A program made the position numbers and the translations under genes. Of a stretch of DNA of 64,000 nucleotides, positions 51,335 through 62,200 are shown piece after piece. The stretch's first letter is position 1; every line of letters starts with the position of its first letter. The notes under the pieces were generated by a model. It saw nothing but the letters and a program-made list of their open reading frames with translations, was not told the origin of the DNA and did not search any database. The stretch spans positions 1-64,000 of the forward strand of contig CANRAZ010000005.1 of the NCBI GenBank assembly GCA_947628705.1. Reading direction: 5' to 3'. This DNA comes from an uncultured Lachnospiraceae bacterium. Lineage in GTDB: Bacteria; Bacillota; Clostridia; Lachnospirales; Lachnospiraceae.

Positions 51335-52051
51335 TCATTCGGTTCCGTCAATGAATTCTGGTAAAGGCAGCAGCTTTAAAAATGCTTTTCCTATCATCTG
51401 GCTGCTGTCCACACAGCCGACCACGCTGCTCCGTGAATCGACCGATGTTCTGTGACTGTCTCCGACAACAAAATAGCTGTTTTGGGGGACAGTGAGCGGA
51501 TATGAAGCCGTTCCGCCGCTAACCGCATCTTCGGAAAAGAGCCCCTTCTGCTTTTCTCCGTTCACAAGGAGATTTCCGTCTCCGTCGACGCTTATCTCAT
51601 CGCCGCCTATTCCAATCACACGCCTGCACAGGCTGCTTTCTCCAACCGAAAATATACAGACATCTCCACGTTTTAGTGAAGCCGTTTTATGCACGACTAC
51701 TATGTCTCCGTCAAAAAGGGTCGGGCTCATCGCACTTCCGTATATCTTCATAATCGGGAACACATACACCGCAAGGAGGAAAACGCACACAGCCGTTACC
51801 GCCGCACAGAACAATACGTTCCGCACGATCTTCAAACCTCTCCTGCGCTTCTTTTTCCTGCGATTTTTTGCGTCTTCCGCGTCCGCTTCGTCCGTCATGT
51901 TTTCTGCGTCTTCCGCATCCGCTTCATATGCTTCATTTACTTCACATTCTGCGTCTGCTTCGTCCGCCGTGTCTTCCGCGCTTTTAGCGCCGTGACTTTT
52001 TTCAATGCTTTTTCCGCTATCTTCGTTACCGTTAGCTTTTACACTCTCCAT
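51335..52051 (-). CDS. Pilus-locus signal peptidase I, catalytic Lys replaced by Arg
   Basis: 238 residues from ATG 52051; the track's TTG at 52105 overlaps the adhesin gene and is less likely. The cytoplasmic N-terminus is acidic and repetitive (ADEADAEDA-like), then RRKKKRRRG and one membrane helix (about 85-110). S26 motifs: nucleophile Ser in GSAMSPTLFDGD, box C KRGDVCIF, box D LCRRVIGIGGDE, box E VGDSHRTSVDSR. In box D the usual lysine (KRVIG) is arginine, encoded AGG. Signal peptidases in streptococcal pilus loci (SipA) also lack canonical catalytic residues and act in pilus assembly. Confidence 0.85.
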   Translation of the reverse strand: MESVKANGNEDSGKSIEKSHGAKSAEDTADEADAECEVNEAYEADAEDAENMTDEADAEDAKNRRKKKRRRGLKIVRNVLFCAAVTAVCVFLLAVYVFPIMKIYGSAMSPTLFDGDIVVVHKTASLKRGDVCIFSVGESSLCRRVIGIGGDEISVDGDGNLLVNGEKQKGLFSEDAVSGGTASYPLTVPQNSYFVVGDSHRTSVDSRSSVVGCVDSSQMIGKAFLKLLPLPEFIDGTE

Positions 52052-52055
52052 TGGA

Positions 52056-55000
52056 TCAGCCACATTCCTTTCCGCCTGCGGAATATCCTGCCTTCCTTCG
52101 TCCAAGCACGAAGAATATCACTGCGGCTGCACTAAGGAGCGAGCCAAGCACAACGAAGATTACGATTCCGAATCCACCTGCCGACGGAAGCTCATATGGA
52201 AATTCGTTGACGAAATCAACATGAGAAGCAGGATTCAACTGAACGTCAGCACTTGTTATATTTGAATTCACATACTCCCAATTTTCTTCGCCGTTGGCGT
52301 TGTTGTGCGGAGTATATAATAGGGTGCCGTTCTTTTCTTCCTCTACTTGCCACGTGCCGTCTTGCAGACCGCTGATAACAACTTTTTCGCCATGTTTCAA
52401 TGTAATAATCGCAGTGTATGTGCCATCGCCGGCTGCATCAAATTTAATTATTTTATCATGATCTGCAGCTGTTTCATCTAATTTCCAAGTGCCGTCCTCA
52501 AGTTTGTACCATTTCAGGTCAAAGCCTTTTATATTTTGGTCGGCAAATTCAGCAACATCTTCTGCTGTATCTAGCTTGACAGTAACCGTAAATTCCCAAC
52601 TATTGCTATAATCAGTAGTATTCGTTACTTTTTTGGAAATAGCAAGCGAATTGTTGTCAGCAGACAACGTGATAATTCCGAGACGGTCTTTAGCGTAGTC
52701 GCTCGTGAAGTCTGTCGATGATGTGGCTTCAGGATTAGCCTTCAGATAATCTTTAACGCTTTTGCCCTTATCGCCACTATCATCCTTAACAGTACCGAAA
52801 TAGAATGTTACGGTTTGGTTTGTTGAAGTTTTCGTCCTGTCGTTTTCGGCGATATTTTTCTTGGAATAATCTACAGAATCATTCCAGATCTGATACTCGC
52901 CGTCGCCTGTACTTGTTACCGCAGAGCCACTGACACTAGAAACATTATCAGGGAATCTGCCATGAGTGTAGCTTTCAACATCGTTGTCGATTTTCAGATA
53001 TTTGAAATATAATGTTTCAGTTAATCCTCCTTCCGTAACATCAGCAATTTTGAATATATCGCTATTCAATGGATTAGTAGCAGTGTCTATTACGTATGTG
53101 CCGATTGGCAGGGCATCTGGCTTATCATAACCGAGATATGGGTTACTTGCTGTGGCTTCATTAGTTATATTAACATAACCCGAAGTATCATCCTCTACCT
53201 CAACCTTGGTTAGATTAGCCCATACCCTGCTTAGCTCATTTGCCGTGGCATCAGCAGGTATGTCAGTAACCTCAAATGTAAGCCGATATTTTTTGCCTTC
53301 TACTTTTCCAGAGGTCGGGTCTGTATTACCTGTATCAGCGTTTATTGAGGTCTCGGTTGAATCATACGGCAACGGATCAATTGGGTCATCGTAATAACGT
53401 GTAGCTTCAAAGGTAAATGTTTTATTACCTGTATTAGGATTGAGCGGCGAACCCTTGATTAAATACTTACCGTCAACGAAAAGCTCAAGAGCAAGCGCAG
53501 CGTTTACAACGTCTTTGGTGTAGGTGGTGTTGGCTGCAAGGGAGCAAGGAGCGTTAATGCCTGTAACCTTGCCTGTTTCATCAGTAATTTCTGCACCACT
53601 TGCATCTAACATTTTCACATTATTTGGCGTATCGGTATAGCAACCTTTAATGGTATCAAGTTTATCTCCCGACATGCTTCCCTCTAACTGCACTTTGCCT
53701 GCGGCTTCCTTATATTTGGTATCCCAGTCATATACGCCTGAGTCGGTGACTGTGCCATCGGAGTTGCCAATTGTTGATTCGTCTTTAGCGTAAGCTTCAA
53801 CCGCTTCAGCAGGTTTAAAACGATCATCGCTCTTTTCATCTACTAACACCCATTTTCCATGCCCAGTATCATACATAACGTGCGGCTCATAGGTGTGCTT
53901 TTCTTGTATCATTGCTTTCAGATAGTCTTCACGACCGTACTCTGTGCTCCATCCTTCGTCTTTAGCTGTTGGCTCAAAAACATCAAACTCTTTATTAATG
54001 ATCTTAAAGAAGCTGTCGCCACCTGTACTCGTTGTAGAATCTTTTTTAATGAAATTCTTATCAAGCTCAAAGCCATCCAACCCATCTTTCGTTTCTTTCA
54101 GCGGAGTGAATTTCAATTGAAGGTTGTACTTGATCTGATCTGTGTTCTTTACAACATAATTTATGGTGATATCGTTTTCAAAGACACCGTCACCATCCGT
54201 ATCTACTTTCTGTTGTTCTTCACCTCCATCATCACGTTTCCAAGTATAGGTAATAAAACCTGTAACATCTCGCAAATTAGGGTCAACAAAATCTGCTATG
54301 GTTACTTTATCGCCGCCAGTTATATCTATCTCTCTTGTACTCATACCCGTGTTGTTATTTACTACAACTTTGCCGCCATCAACTTTCAGTGTATCGCCTT
54401 CATAAACCGGGTCGGGCAAGTAGATATACGGTATGGTAAATGTCTTTTCCTTTTCATCTTTATCGTTGATCTTCAGCCACTGATTCAAAAGCTCAAGCAG
54501 CGGTGTTTTTGCAGCATCATAGCCATACAGCCTATATGCGTAACGCTCGAGATATTCAAGATAGTACGAACCCGTCATGTAGCCGTTTTCAAGGTCGGCA
54601 AGCATCATCGTCGGGGAGACCACCTCACCCATGTAAATAACGTCATTGAGGTTGTTGGCGTTAAGTGGCAGAAGTCTTACATTTACGGTAGTTCTTGGAA
54701 AGCCCGAAGACGGAATATCAATACCGTCGCCGTAAACCGCCTGCGAAACGCCGCCAGCATCAACAGCGTTTATCTTTCTATTCGTGCCGGAAAGAGCCTC
54801 AAGCTTTTTGCGGTAAGGAACTTTTTTCGTAACTAAGTCTAGGTCATCACCTGTAAAACCATATAACTCATAGTTTTCACCCTTATCCATGTTCTCGATG
54901 GTCGCATCGCTGTAGACAAGGTTTTCACCGGCTTCGTTGCCGTTTGTAAGGATATTATTGCCGCCTATGAAGTCATCTTTAGCTTTCAGGCGAATGGTTG

Positions 55001-58000
55001 CGCTCCAGACGTCAAGTTTTTTTTCAGGATCCATCGCTGTATCAAACGCTTCATTCTCCATCGGAATGATCTGATCCGTCCAACGCAGATAGTACATATC
55101 TTTAACGTCGTCATAATAGATGTAGCCTGTGCCTATGCCATCGCCTGTGGTGTAGTTACCGTCAGAGTCTTGCACACGGTTTACCATGTAGCTTTCGCGT
55201 GGTGTGTAGGCAAGACCAATAGCTGTTGTACCTTTGTCGATACTGTCAATAATGTTGCCAACTGTAACTGCGTTACCTGAAACGGTATTTGAATTCGTTC
55301 CATCAAAAGTTGTAAGACTTCCTACAGCTTCTCCGTTTTTGGTAACGGTTATCTTACCGCCTGCGCCGAGGTAGTAGGTAACATCATTTCCGTCAGCATC
55401 TTTACCTATCAGGTCAAAACGTGGGTCAATGTAGTCCTGCACGGTGTAGTCGTTACGTGGCTGCTGGATCTTCGTTAGTATGTCAGCAAATGCAGTTTCA
55501 AGGGTGCTGTCTGCACCAACTACGCTTATACATTCTTCCGGTTCACGTTCTCCGTCCTTATCACCGGCAAGCTGTAAAAGGAAAGTTTTCGCTTTGTTAT
55601 ACTCAGCCTCATTAGTTGTTTCAGAAATAGAGCCTGTTGCCAGCATTACACAGAAAATCGTGTAGCCTTCATCTTTCAACTTATCAGCCCACGCTTTGGC
55701 TAGTTTTGCATCGGTATCAGCTTCATAACCCTCCGGTGCAAAATCGCCGTATGATGTTACTTTACCATTTTTATCTTTCTCAAAGTCATTTACATACTTT
55801 GTATCATCAGAATCAATAGTGTTATCACGACCGTCTGTAAATATGATAAGATACTTATCACGAGCATCGTTGGCTATATTGTAAACTGTGTCACCGCTCT
55901 TCAGTTCTTCTGTATTTACCATATTATCATAGAACGCTTTCAGACCCGTCCAAGTGTACGTACCGCCGGTCATAACATAGGGGTATTCATTTATATCTAC
56001 TCTAGCAGACGACGGTTCGGTAGACGTAGATGTTTCATTTTCTTTCGATGTCAGAAGATCCTGCAAATATTCTTCCCTAGTTGATGAATCGTTTTTACTA
56101 TATACATCGGAATAGTTCGTCCAGTCTTTCATGATAAGCATTTTAAGATGATCAACTGCATTTTTTGCTACTTCCTCTTCAGAGTTGCCCTGTATGAGGT
56201 TATGTGTACTGAAACGAACGATCGCGCTGTTAGAAAGGTCAGAATATTTCGCAAGGTTTTGATAGAACTGATTCAACGCATAGTTAAGTTCCTCATATTT
56301 TGTTGGGTCGCCGTAGTTATCGTTGCCGGCAATACGTTCCTCCACTTCATATTTTTCTTTCACGTATACAACAGAGCAGAATGTACGTTGATTGTAACCC
56401 CATGTTTTATCACTTCTTTTCCACGATATTTCACCGGTGCAGTAGAAACAACGCAAGTATCCCTTTGAATCTATATAAAACTGTAGGCTGCGCTCGGTTT
56501 CTGCTGGTGTAAATGTTTTATCTTCATCGTCTCCGTCTTTAAGGTATTCATAATAGTAGTAGTAATCAGCTCGTTCTTCACCCAATGCATCCTCTGGTTT
56601 TATACCATCGTTTGACTCTTTCGCTGTTATGTAATCATCATATGCTGCCTGATAAACGCTGGGTACGGTTGCAATGCTTTTGTTATTGTTTTTAATATCA
56701 TCTTCGTTTACAGCAGAATTTATGACGTGCGAGTTATCGCTATCCCCAAATACAGTTGGGTTAGTCGGTTTTTTAGCAAGATATTCATCATTCAAGACAC
56801 CCAGATATTGTTTACCGCCTTCAAGGCAACTCTTAATATCTTCCCACGTAGAGTGAGAGTTTACATAGTACCAACCTGCACGCTCGTCATCGTTGGGGTT
56901 TTGACCAAGACTTGTAGATATTTGTGCAATTGCATCTCCGTCCTGCGATACTGCATGGAAGCCTTTGCAACCCGTTGTCAGAGCGGAAGGAACTACCATA
57001 AGTTGGTTTTTAGCTACAAGAGCTACCTCATCTGGTTCAAGTGCTTCGTCAAATACGTAAACGTTCTTAACAAATATATCATCTTTGTCATAGCTATTAC
57101 CCAACAAACCTGCCAGTATAATGGACAATTGGTCAGTGCCATAACCAGATTTTAACGTATATGTACTGGTATATTCTACTCCATCACAATAAAATTTCAA
57201 GACACCCTTTTCAACCACAAACGTAATTTTCTTCCATTCATTTATGGTGCCAAATACTTTATCAGTGAAACCTTTTTCATTAATACCATCTTTTTCAAAA
57301 AGTTTAAGTTGATTTTGCGAACTTTTTTTCTTCCTATACCATGTGTAATATGCAGATGTATCATTTTTACCAATGTACATTATATTTCTGTTAGTAGTTG
57401 GTTGATCACTACTCGTCACCTGAACTTCGAACGAAATAGTGTAATCACCTGACGGATTGACATCAAGCAATACAGCACGATTTTTCTTACCTAAATTGTT
57501 AATAGACAAAGATTTTCCGTCACTTGAATATTCCGCTGTCGCCTCTGATGTAGCAGGTGTACTCGTCTTATCAAAACCTGTACCGCTGTTCTGCTTGATA
57601 TATTTACCACTTGTAGTAGAAGAATTTGTAGAACTATTTTCTAAAGAATTGCTATCAAAGGAATATAATCCGACAAGGGAATCTCCGAAGCTTTTCAAAT
57701 TACTTTCAACTATATTAGAAGATACTGTACCACTAAAATTGGTTTCCAATGTCTGAACATCTGTATCACTAAGTGCTTTATTAAACAAATACACGTTATC
57801 TATTTGAAGATTATTTATACCCTCATATTCACCGCCATTAATCAAGCCGCCAACAATTATTCCGAAATCACCTTCAACTATTCCAGAAAGATCAAAAGTT
57901 AAACCTCCTAAGACACTCAATTCCCCCTTGCCTACAGTAAATTTAACTTCCGAATCCTCAAAAACAAATTTAAATGTTTGCCAGCCATCTGTGCAATCAT

Positions 58001-59120
58001 TACCAGTATCTATTTCAGTTGTATTGCATTTAATTTTCAAATTACCTTTTTCATCGTAAAAAATTCTTATTCCGTTTTCTGTGTTCCGAAGATTGCCAAT
58101 GTAAATTATATCTGTGTTACCCGAACCCAAATCATTTCCATTAGTTTGAAATAATACGGAAAAAGCTCCAGTGCTCAGCAAACCTTCTTTACTTACATCA
58201 AGTAATACAGCGCCATTATTTACTGAGTCATTTAAGTACAAAGCTTCTTCATGCTTATCACCACTATTATTATAAGCAGGCGCAGCAGTTTCCTTAATTG
58301 CTGTTTCCTCAAAAGCTGTACCTTCATTTGTGTTTTTTATTACAGTTGCATGTGCACCTGCTGCTGCTTTATCTGCTTTATTTTCCAAAGTGCCATTAAA
58401 CGGATAATATCCAATCGGTTCAAGTTTCTTTGTTGGCTCTCCGCCGTCCCAGTAACCCAGCGGCACAAATTCAGAAACAGTAGAACGCGATTCGTAAATA
58501 TAGTACATATAATCACTGTAAGAAAGTTTGCTGTTGTCGGTTTTTGTGTTATCTAAGATAACGTCAACAACTTCTTGCGGCAAATAGCCGTAATTTTGGT
58601 CTTGGATAGCTGCTAATATTTTTAATGTCTTATTATCATCATAATCATATTTAGATAAATCCGTATCACTGATACTGTACTTTGTTACAAAGCCCTCAAG
58701 CTCTTTTTCATGATCTCCTATCTCCAACGGCTCTAGCGTATCTACCGTCCACGCCATAGAACCGGACGCATCAAGAATCGTCGCAACGTCCACAGGGTTC
58801 TCACCGACATACCACGACTCCAGATTAACGTCAAAAGTCCTGCCATCGGTGTCTGCTTCCGTGGCAGTTTTATTCGTGTGGAGGCCGTAGCCGGTGTTAT
58901 AATATGTCGTACCATCTGCAACCGTCAATGTATCCTGTTCAAGGTTATCAAATCCGGTTGATTGACCGTTTTTATCTTTGCCTATTACCCCACTGCCACT
59001 GCTGCTGGCAGCATATGTCGTTGGGTTAAACAAGCTTATAAGCGCATCAGAACCGAGCGCAGACACAAACAACGCTGCAGCCGATATTCCTGCGACCACT
59101 CTTTTTGCGATCTTATTCAT
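52056..59120 (-). CDS. Giant VWA-domain pilus tip adhesin, LPSAG anchor
   Basis: 2354 residues. After the signal peptide (1-37) comes the first part of a von Willebrand A domain with MIDAS DASGSM at 117-122. The rest of the VWA, with YLIIFTDGRDN, lies near residue 1090. In between are two LamG/concanavalin-like modules (about 240-460 and 480-700) and other inserted sequence. Several beta-rich Cna_B/isopeptide-type domains form the stalk, and the end is LPSAGGFG, a helix and RRKAGYSAGGKECG. The plan matches pilus tip adhesins such as RrgA. Ribosome site AAGGAG lies about 11 bp upstream. The leader contains a G8 tract. Confidence 0.88.
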   Translation of the reverse strand: MNKIAKRVVAGISAAALFVSALGSDALISLFNPTTYAASSSGSGVIGKDKNGQSTGFDNLEQDTLTVADGTTYYNTGYGLHTNKTATEADTDGRTFDVNLESWYVGENPVDVATILDASGSMAWTVDTLEPLEIGDHEKELEGFVTKYSISDTDLSKYDYDDNKTLKILAAIQDQNYGYLPQEVVDVILDNTKTDNSKLSYSDYMYYIYESRSTVSEFVPLGYWDGGEPTKKLEPIGYYPFNGTLENKADKAAAGAHATVIKNTNEGTAFEETAIKETAAPAYNNSGDKHEEALYLNDSVNNGAVLLDVSKEGLLSTGAFSVLFQTNGNDLGSGNTDIIYIGNLRNTENGIRIFYDEKGNLKIKCNTTEIDTGNDCTDGWQTFKFVFEDSEVKFTVGKGELSVLGGLTFDLSGIVEGDFGIIVGGLINGGEYEGINNLQIDNVYLFNKALSDTDVQTLETNFSGTVSSNIVESNLKSFGDSLVGLYSFDSNSLENSSTNSSTTSGKYIKQNSGTGFDKTSTPATSEATAEYSSDGKSLSINNLGKKNRAVLLDVNPSGDYTISFEVQVTSSDQPTTNRNIMYIGKNDTSAYYTWYRKKKSSQNQLKLFEKDGINEKGFTDKVFGTINEWKKITFVVEKGVLKFYCDGVEYTSTYTLKSGYGTDQLSIILAGLLGNSYDKDDIFVKNVYVFDEALEPDEVALVAKNQLMVVPSALTTGCKGFHAVSQDGDAIAQISTSLGQNPNDDERAGWYYVNSHSTWEDIKSCLEGGKQYLGVLNDEYLAKKPTNPTVFGDSDNSHVINSAVNEDDIKNNNKSIATVPSVYQAAYDDYITAKESNDGIKPEDALGEERADYYYYYEYLKDGDDEDKTFTPAETERSLQFYIDSKGYLRCFYCTGEISWKRSDKTWGYNQRTFCSVVYVKEKYEVEERIAGNDNYGDPTKYEELNYALNQFYQNLAKYSDLSNSAIVRFSTHNLIQGNSEEEVAKNAVDHLKMLIMKDWTNYSDVYSKNDSSTREEYLQDLLTSKENETSTSTEPSSARVDINEYPYVMTGGTYTWTGLKAFYDNMVNTEELKSGDTVYNIANDARDKYLIIFTDGRDNTIDSDDTKYVNDFEKDKNGKVTSYGDFAPEGYEADTDAKLAKAWADKLKDEGYTIFCVMLATGSISETTNEAEYNKAKTFLLQLAGDKDGEREPEECISVVGADSTLETAFADILTKIQQPRNDYTVQDYIDPRFDLIGKDADGNDVTYYLGAGGKITVTKNGEAVGSLTTFDGTNSNTVSGNAVTVGNIIDSIDKGTTAIGLAYTPRESYMVNRVQDSDGNYTTGDGIGTGYIYYDDVKDMYYLRWTDQIIPMENEAFDTAMDPEKKLDVWSATIRLKAKDDFIGGNNILTNGNEAGENLVYSDATIENMDKGENYELYGFTGDDLDLVTKKVPYRKKLEALSGTNRKINAVDAGGVSQAVYGDGIDIPSSGFPRTTVNVRLLPLNANNLNDVIYMGEVVSPTMMLADLENGYMTGSYYLEYLERYAYRLYGYDAAKTPLLELLNQWLKINDKDEKEKTFTIPYIYLPDPVYEGDTLKVDGGKVVVNNNTGMSTREIDITGGDKVTIADFVDPNLRDVTGFITYTWKRDDGGEEQQKVDTDGDGVFENDITINYVVKNTDQIKYNLQLKFTPLKETKDGLDGFELDKNFIKKDSTTSTGGDSFFKIINKEFDVFEPTAKDEGWSTEYGREDYLKAMIQEKHTYEPHVMYDTGHGKWVLVDEKSDDRFKPAEAVEAYAKDESTIGNSDGTVTDSGVYDWDTKYKEAAGKVQLEGSMSGDKLDTIKGCYTDTPNNVKMLDASGAEITDETGKVTGINAPCSLAANTTYTKDVVNAALALELFVDGKYLIKGSPLNPNTGNKTFTFEATRYYDDPIDPLPYDSTETSINADTGNTDPTSGKVEGKKYRLTFEVTDIPADATANELSRVWANLTKVEVEDDTSGYVNITNEATASNPYLGYDKPDALPIGTYVIDTATNPLNSDIFKIADVTEGGLTETLYFKYLKIDNDVESYTHGRFPDNVSSVSGSAVTSTGDGEYQIWNDSVDYSKKNIAENDRTKTSTNQTVTFYFGTVKDDSGDKGKSVKDYLKANPEATSSTDFTSDYAKDRLGIITLSADNNSLAISKKVTNTTDYSNSWEFTVTVKLDTAEDVAEFADQNIKGFDLKWYKLEDGTWKLDETAADHDKIIKFDAAGDGTYTAIITLKHGEKVVISGLQDGTWQVEEEKNGTLLYTPHNNANGEENWEYVNSNITSADVQLNPASHVDFVNEFPYELPSAGGFGIVIFVVLGSLLSAAAVIFFVLGRRKAGYSAGGKECG

Positions 59121-59159
59121 AATCTGTACGCTCCTTTACAAGAAATTGGTCTATTATTG

Positions 59160-59167
59160 CCCCCCCC
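59160..59167 (-). repeat. G8 homopolymer in the adhesin leader
   Basis: Eight C on plus (G on the transcript), between the promoter (59196-59224) and the ribosome site of the giant adhesin. GCCC 8 nt upstream can pair with the G tract. Confidence 0.85.
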
Positions 59168-59195
59168 ATTTTGGGCAAAATATATACTTGGTAAA

Positions 59196-59224
59196 ATTGT
59201 AGCACAAATTATTAAAATATTCAA
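59196..59224 (-). promoter_or_regulatory. Sigma-A promoter of the giant adhesin gene
   Basis: On the minus strand TTGAAT (59219-59224) and TACAAT (59196-59201) are 17 bp apart, giving a leader of about 70 nt. Confidence 0.72.
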
Positions 59225-59244
59225 GATATAAGAAATAAAAAGGA

Positions 59245-62200
59245 TTACTTATATCTGGAATTTGCTTTTTTCGGTGAAACGACGGCTTTACGGCGCGCCA
59301 TGCCCCGAAGGACAAGGCATATTCCCGATGCCGCAACAAGCATGATTCCGAGAAGGATCAGCCTTCCAAGCCCTGTTCCTCCGGCAGCCGGAAGCCTGTG
59401 GATTTTTCCGTTGACGAAACGAACGGTATCTGCGCTGTCACCGTTAATATCGCCTGCAACCTGATTTTTTTCTGCACCGCCAAGCGTCAGGTTTTCACCG
59501 TCGGCATTTGTTGCGCGCAGCAGCACATAATTTTCTGTTTTGCTATCCGTTTCAGTAACAGTATATGACGTGTAAGGCGCAACGTCCGTAAACACCACCT
59601 TTTCACCGTGTTTCAAAGTAAAGCTGAAGGTGCTTTTACTGCCGTCCGTTGAACTTGGTTCAAGAACCTTATCCGCTTCTCCTTTTTTGCTTACGGTTAT
59701 CTTTCGTTCGTCGTTTGGAATATCATTGTTAAATTCAAACTCCGCAATAAAGTTGAATTCGGTTGTATCATCAATACTGCTGACGACCTCTTTTTCTACG
59801 GTCAACTGACCAAGGCAGACATTCACAAACGGAATCACAGCCTTAGGGTCGGAAGAATCGCTTCCAAATCCTCCGCTTCCTGACGCTCCTCCTGACATAT
59901 AGGCAAATGCTGCCGATACGTCCAGCTCGCCTGTCGGCACGTTCTCAGCATCAACTTTCCTTGCAGCATTGACGGTGAGTACTATTTCTTTCTCGCCTCG
60001 CAGCTTCATATTTTTAGCTTTTAAACCGTCCGTAACCTCGGAAACCGTAAAGTTGTATTGCATGCTGTCCTTATCAGCCGGTAATTTAACAACGGTCACC
60101 TCGCCAAAAATCTTTTCAAGAACTGATTCTACCGAAGTAGAAGGTTCATAGCCCACCATTACCGTGTAAGAGCCGTCACTGCTCGGGTCGCCGAACTCAG
60201 CCGACATTTTCAGGAAGCCTTCTTCGATTGCTTTTACCGTATCACCGTCAGGAGCGATTTTAAAGCTGAACTCATCGCCTGCTTTCCAGTTTCTGCCTAC
60301 AAGAGTCTTTTGAACGCCAATTTCAAAGGACTTTGCCGTGTCCGAATAAACGTTTGTAAAGACTATGCCGGCTGTCAGATCATAGCCGTTAAATGTAGCT
60401 GTCAGATGACCCTTGTTGTCATCTTCAATAACCACTGTTACAGAGTAGGAGTAGATGTCCTTATCCGGAGCAATGCTTGTGCCGCCTGTATGATTTTTCT
60501 CCGTAACGGTAAAAACATACGTGCCCGTTTTTTTGAATTTGATATCTTCAAAAGATTCTGTGTGACCGGCAGTGCCGCTTTTAATGACAACTTCCTTATC
60601 TGACGGCATGTCAACACATGCGTCTGCCGCTGCCTCGCTGTCGCTGCCCGGCCACTCGGTACATTCGATTTCAAATACAAATTCATCGTTAGCAGCCCAG
60701 TTTCTTCCGGTTAGGATTTTAGTAAGCTTCGGCGTCCATGTATATATGGCATCATACGTATTCGTTATCGTCATGGTATGGTCGCTGCCGTCGGCATGTA
60801 CCTCTGTCTTCCTTATCAGCTGCTTATGTCCGGCAGGAATTACGCTGCCGCCGCTTTCATCTCTTCTTATTCCGCCGGTATTGTCTACATACCACCATGA
60901 ATATGCGCCGGACGACGGCTTTTTGCTGCGGTCTTTCCATTCGGTTTCATCTAGTACCTCCTGTACTGTTTTGCAGGTGGCAACCGGTTTTGACATATCT
61001 ATTTCACCAAAGGACTCAGCCTTAAACAACTGCATATCTATCTCGTCAATGATTCCGTCCTCTTCCTCTGTACTGCTAACTTTACTTTCGGCATTTCTCA
61101 GAGTGATGTGCAGAAAATAATGCGAACCATCGTAGGTTATGCCGTTATATGACAGAACGCTGCTTTTTTTTGCTTCATCAGGAATGTCCTCGTAAATATC
61201 AAGCCAGTATTCCACAGGTATTGTCTGTGCAGTCCAAACGCCCTTCGTAATATCGCTTTCCGAAGGCGACTCTGCTCCGTCATGTTCGCTAGGGTCCCAC
61301 TCCTCACCTGTTGTTGCATTAACATATTTCACGTCAAACGTGATATTGTCAAATATAAAAGCGGTAAATGGCAGACCTGTTCCATGATTATCATACGTAA
61401 ACGTGTAAACCCAGCCTGTTTCCTCTGTGTTTTTCGGAGCATTAGGAGTGGAGACTGAAGCCTCTTCAAATCCGTATATCCGAAGCTTATCGGTCTTTAT
61501 GGCTTCCTGCGTAACAGCCCCGTGACCGTCTATTTTTACCGTAAACTCATCGCTTCCAAGCCAGCCGCTTTCCCTGCCCGTAAAATTCTTCTGTATCTCG
61601 TACGAAGTGGTTTGAACGGCAGGAGCAGGCGCATAGGTATTGGTAAAGACAGGACTGCTGCCGGCGAAAATCTGCGAAACGCTGCCCTCTTTTGAGGTAT
61701 CCCTATAAGTAATCGACGAAACCTCAGCCACAAGGTGTGAGTTTTCTTTATTTATATCTGCGCTCTCGTCTGTGCCTTCATTACGAACTCTATTAACGGT
61801 AATAGTAACCGTATATTCAAGCGGTGACTTAGCCAGCGTATTTACAGTGTCACTAGCAGTCGTAAAATCATTTTCTTTGATCGTAAAAGTATAAACTCCT
61901 GCCATAGGGAACGCTATGCCGTAGAATGAGGCGACAGTTCCACTCGTGCTGCCGTCAACAAGCAAAGCCTCGGATCTTTTCCTGTCTGCATATGTAAATT
62001 CATAATCCCTGTCGTTGATGTCTTTTGCGTTGTAGCTGTAAAATTCATCGCTATTTTTGACTCCTACAGTTTGTTTATTTCCTAATTTTCCTGAATCTTC
62101 TTGGAAATGAGCCGCAAACTCTTTTGCTGCTTCAATAGCTGTAGCATCACCATAACCTAGTATTCCATATTCTGTTGTATCAATTTTAATTCCGTTTGCA

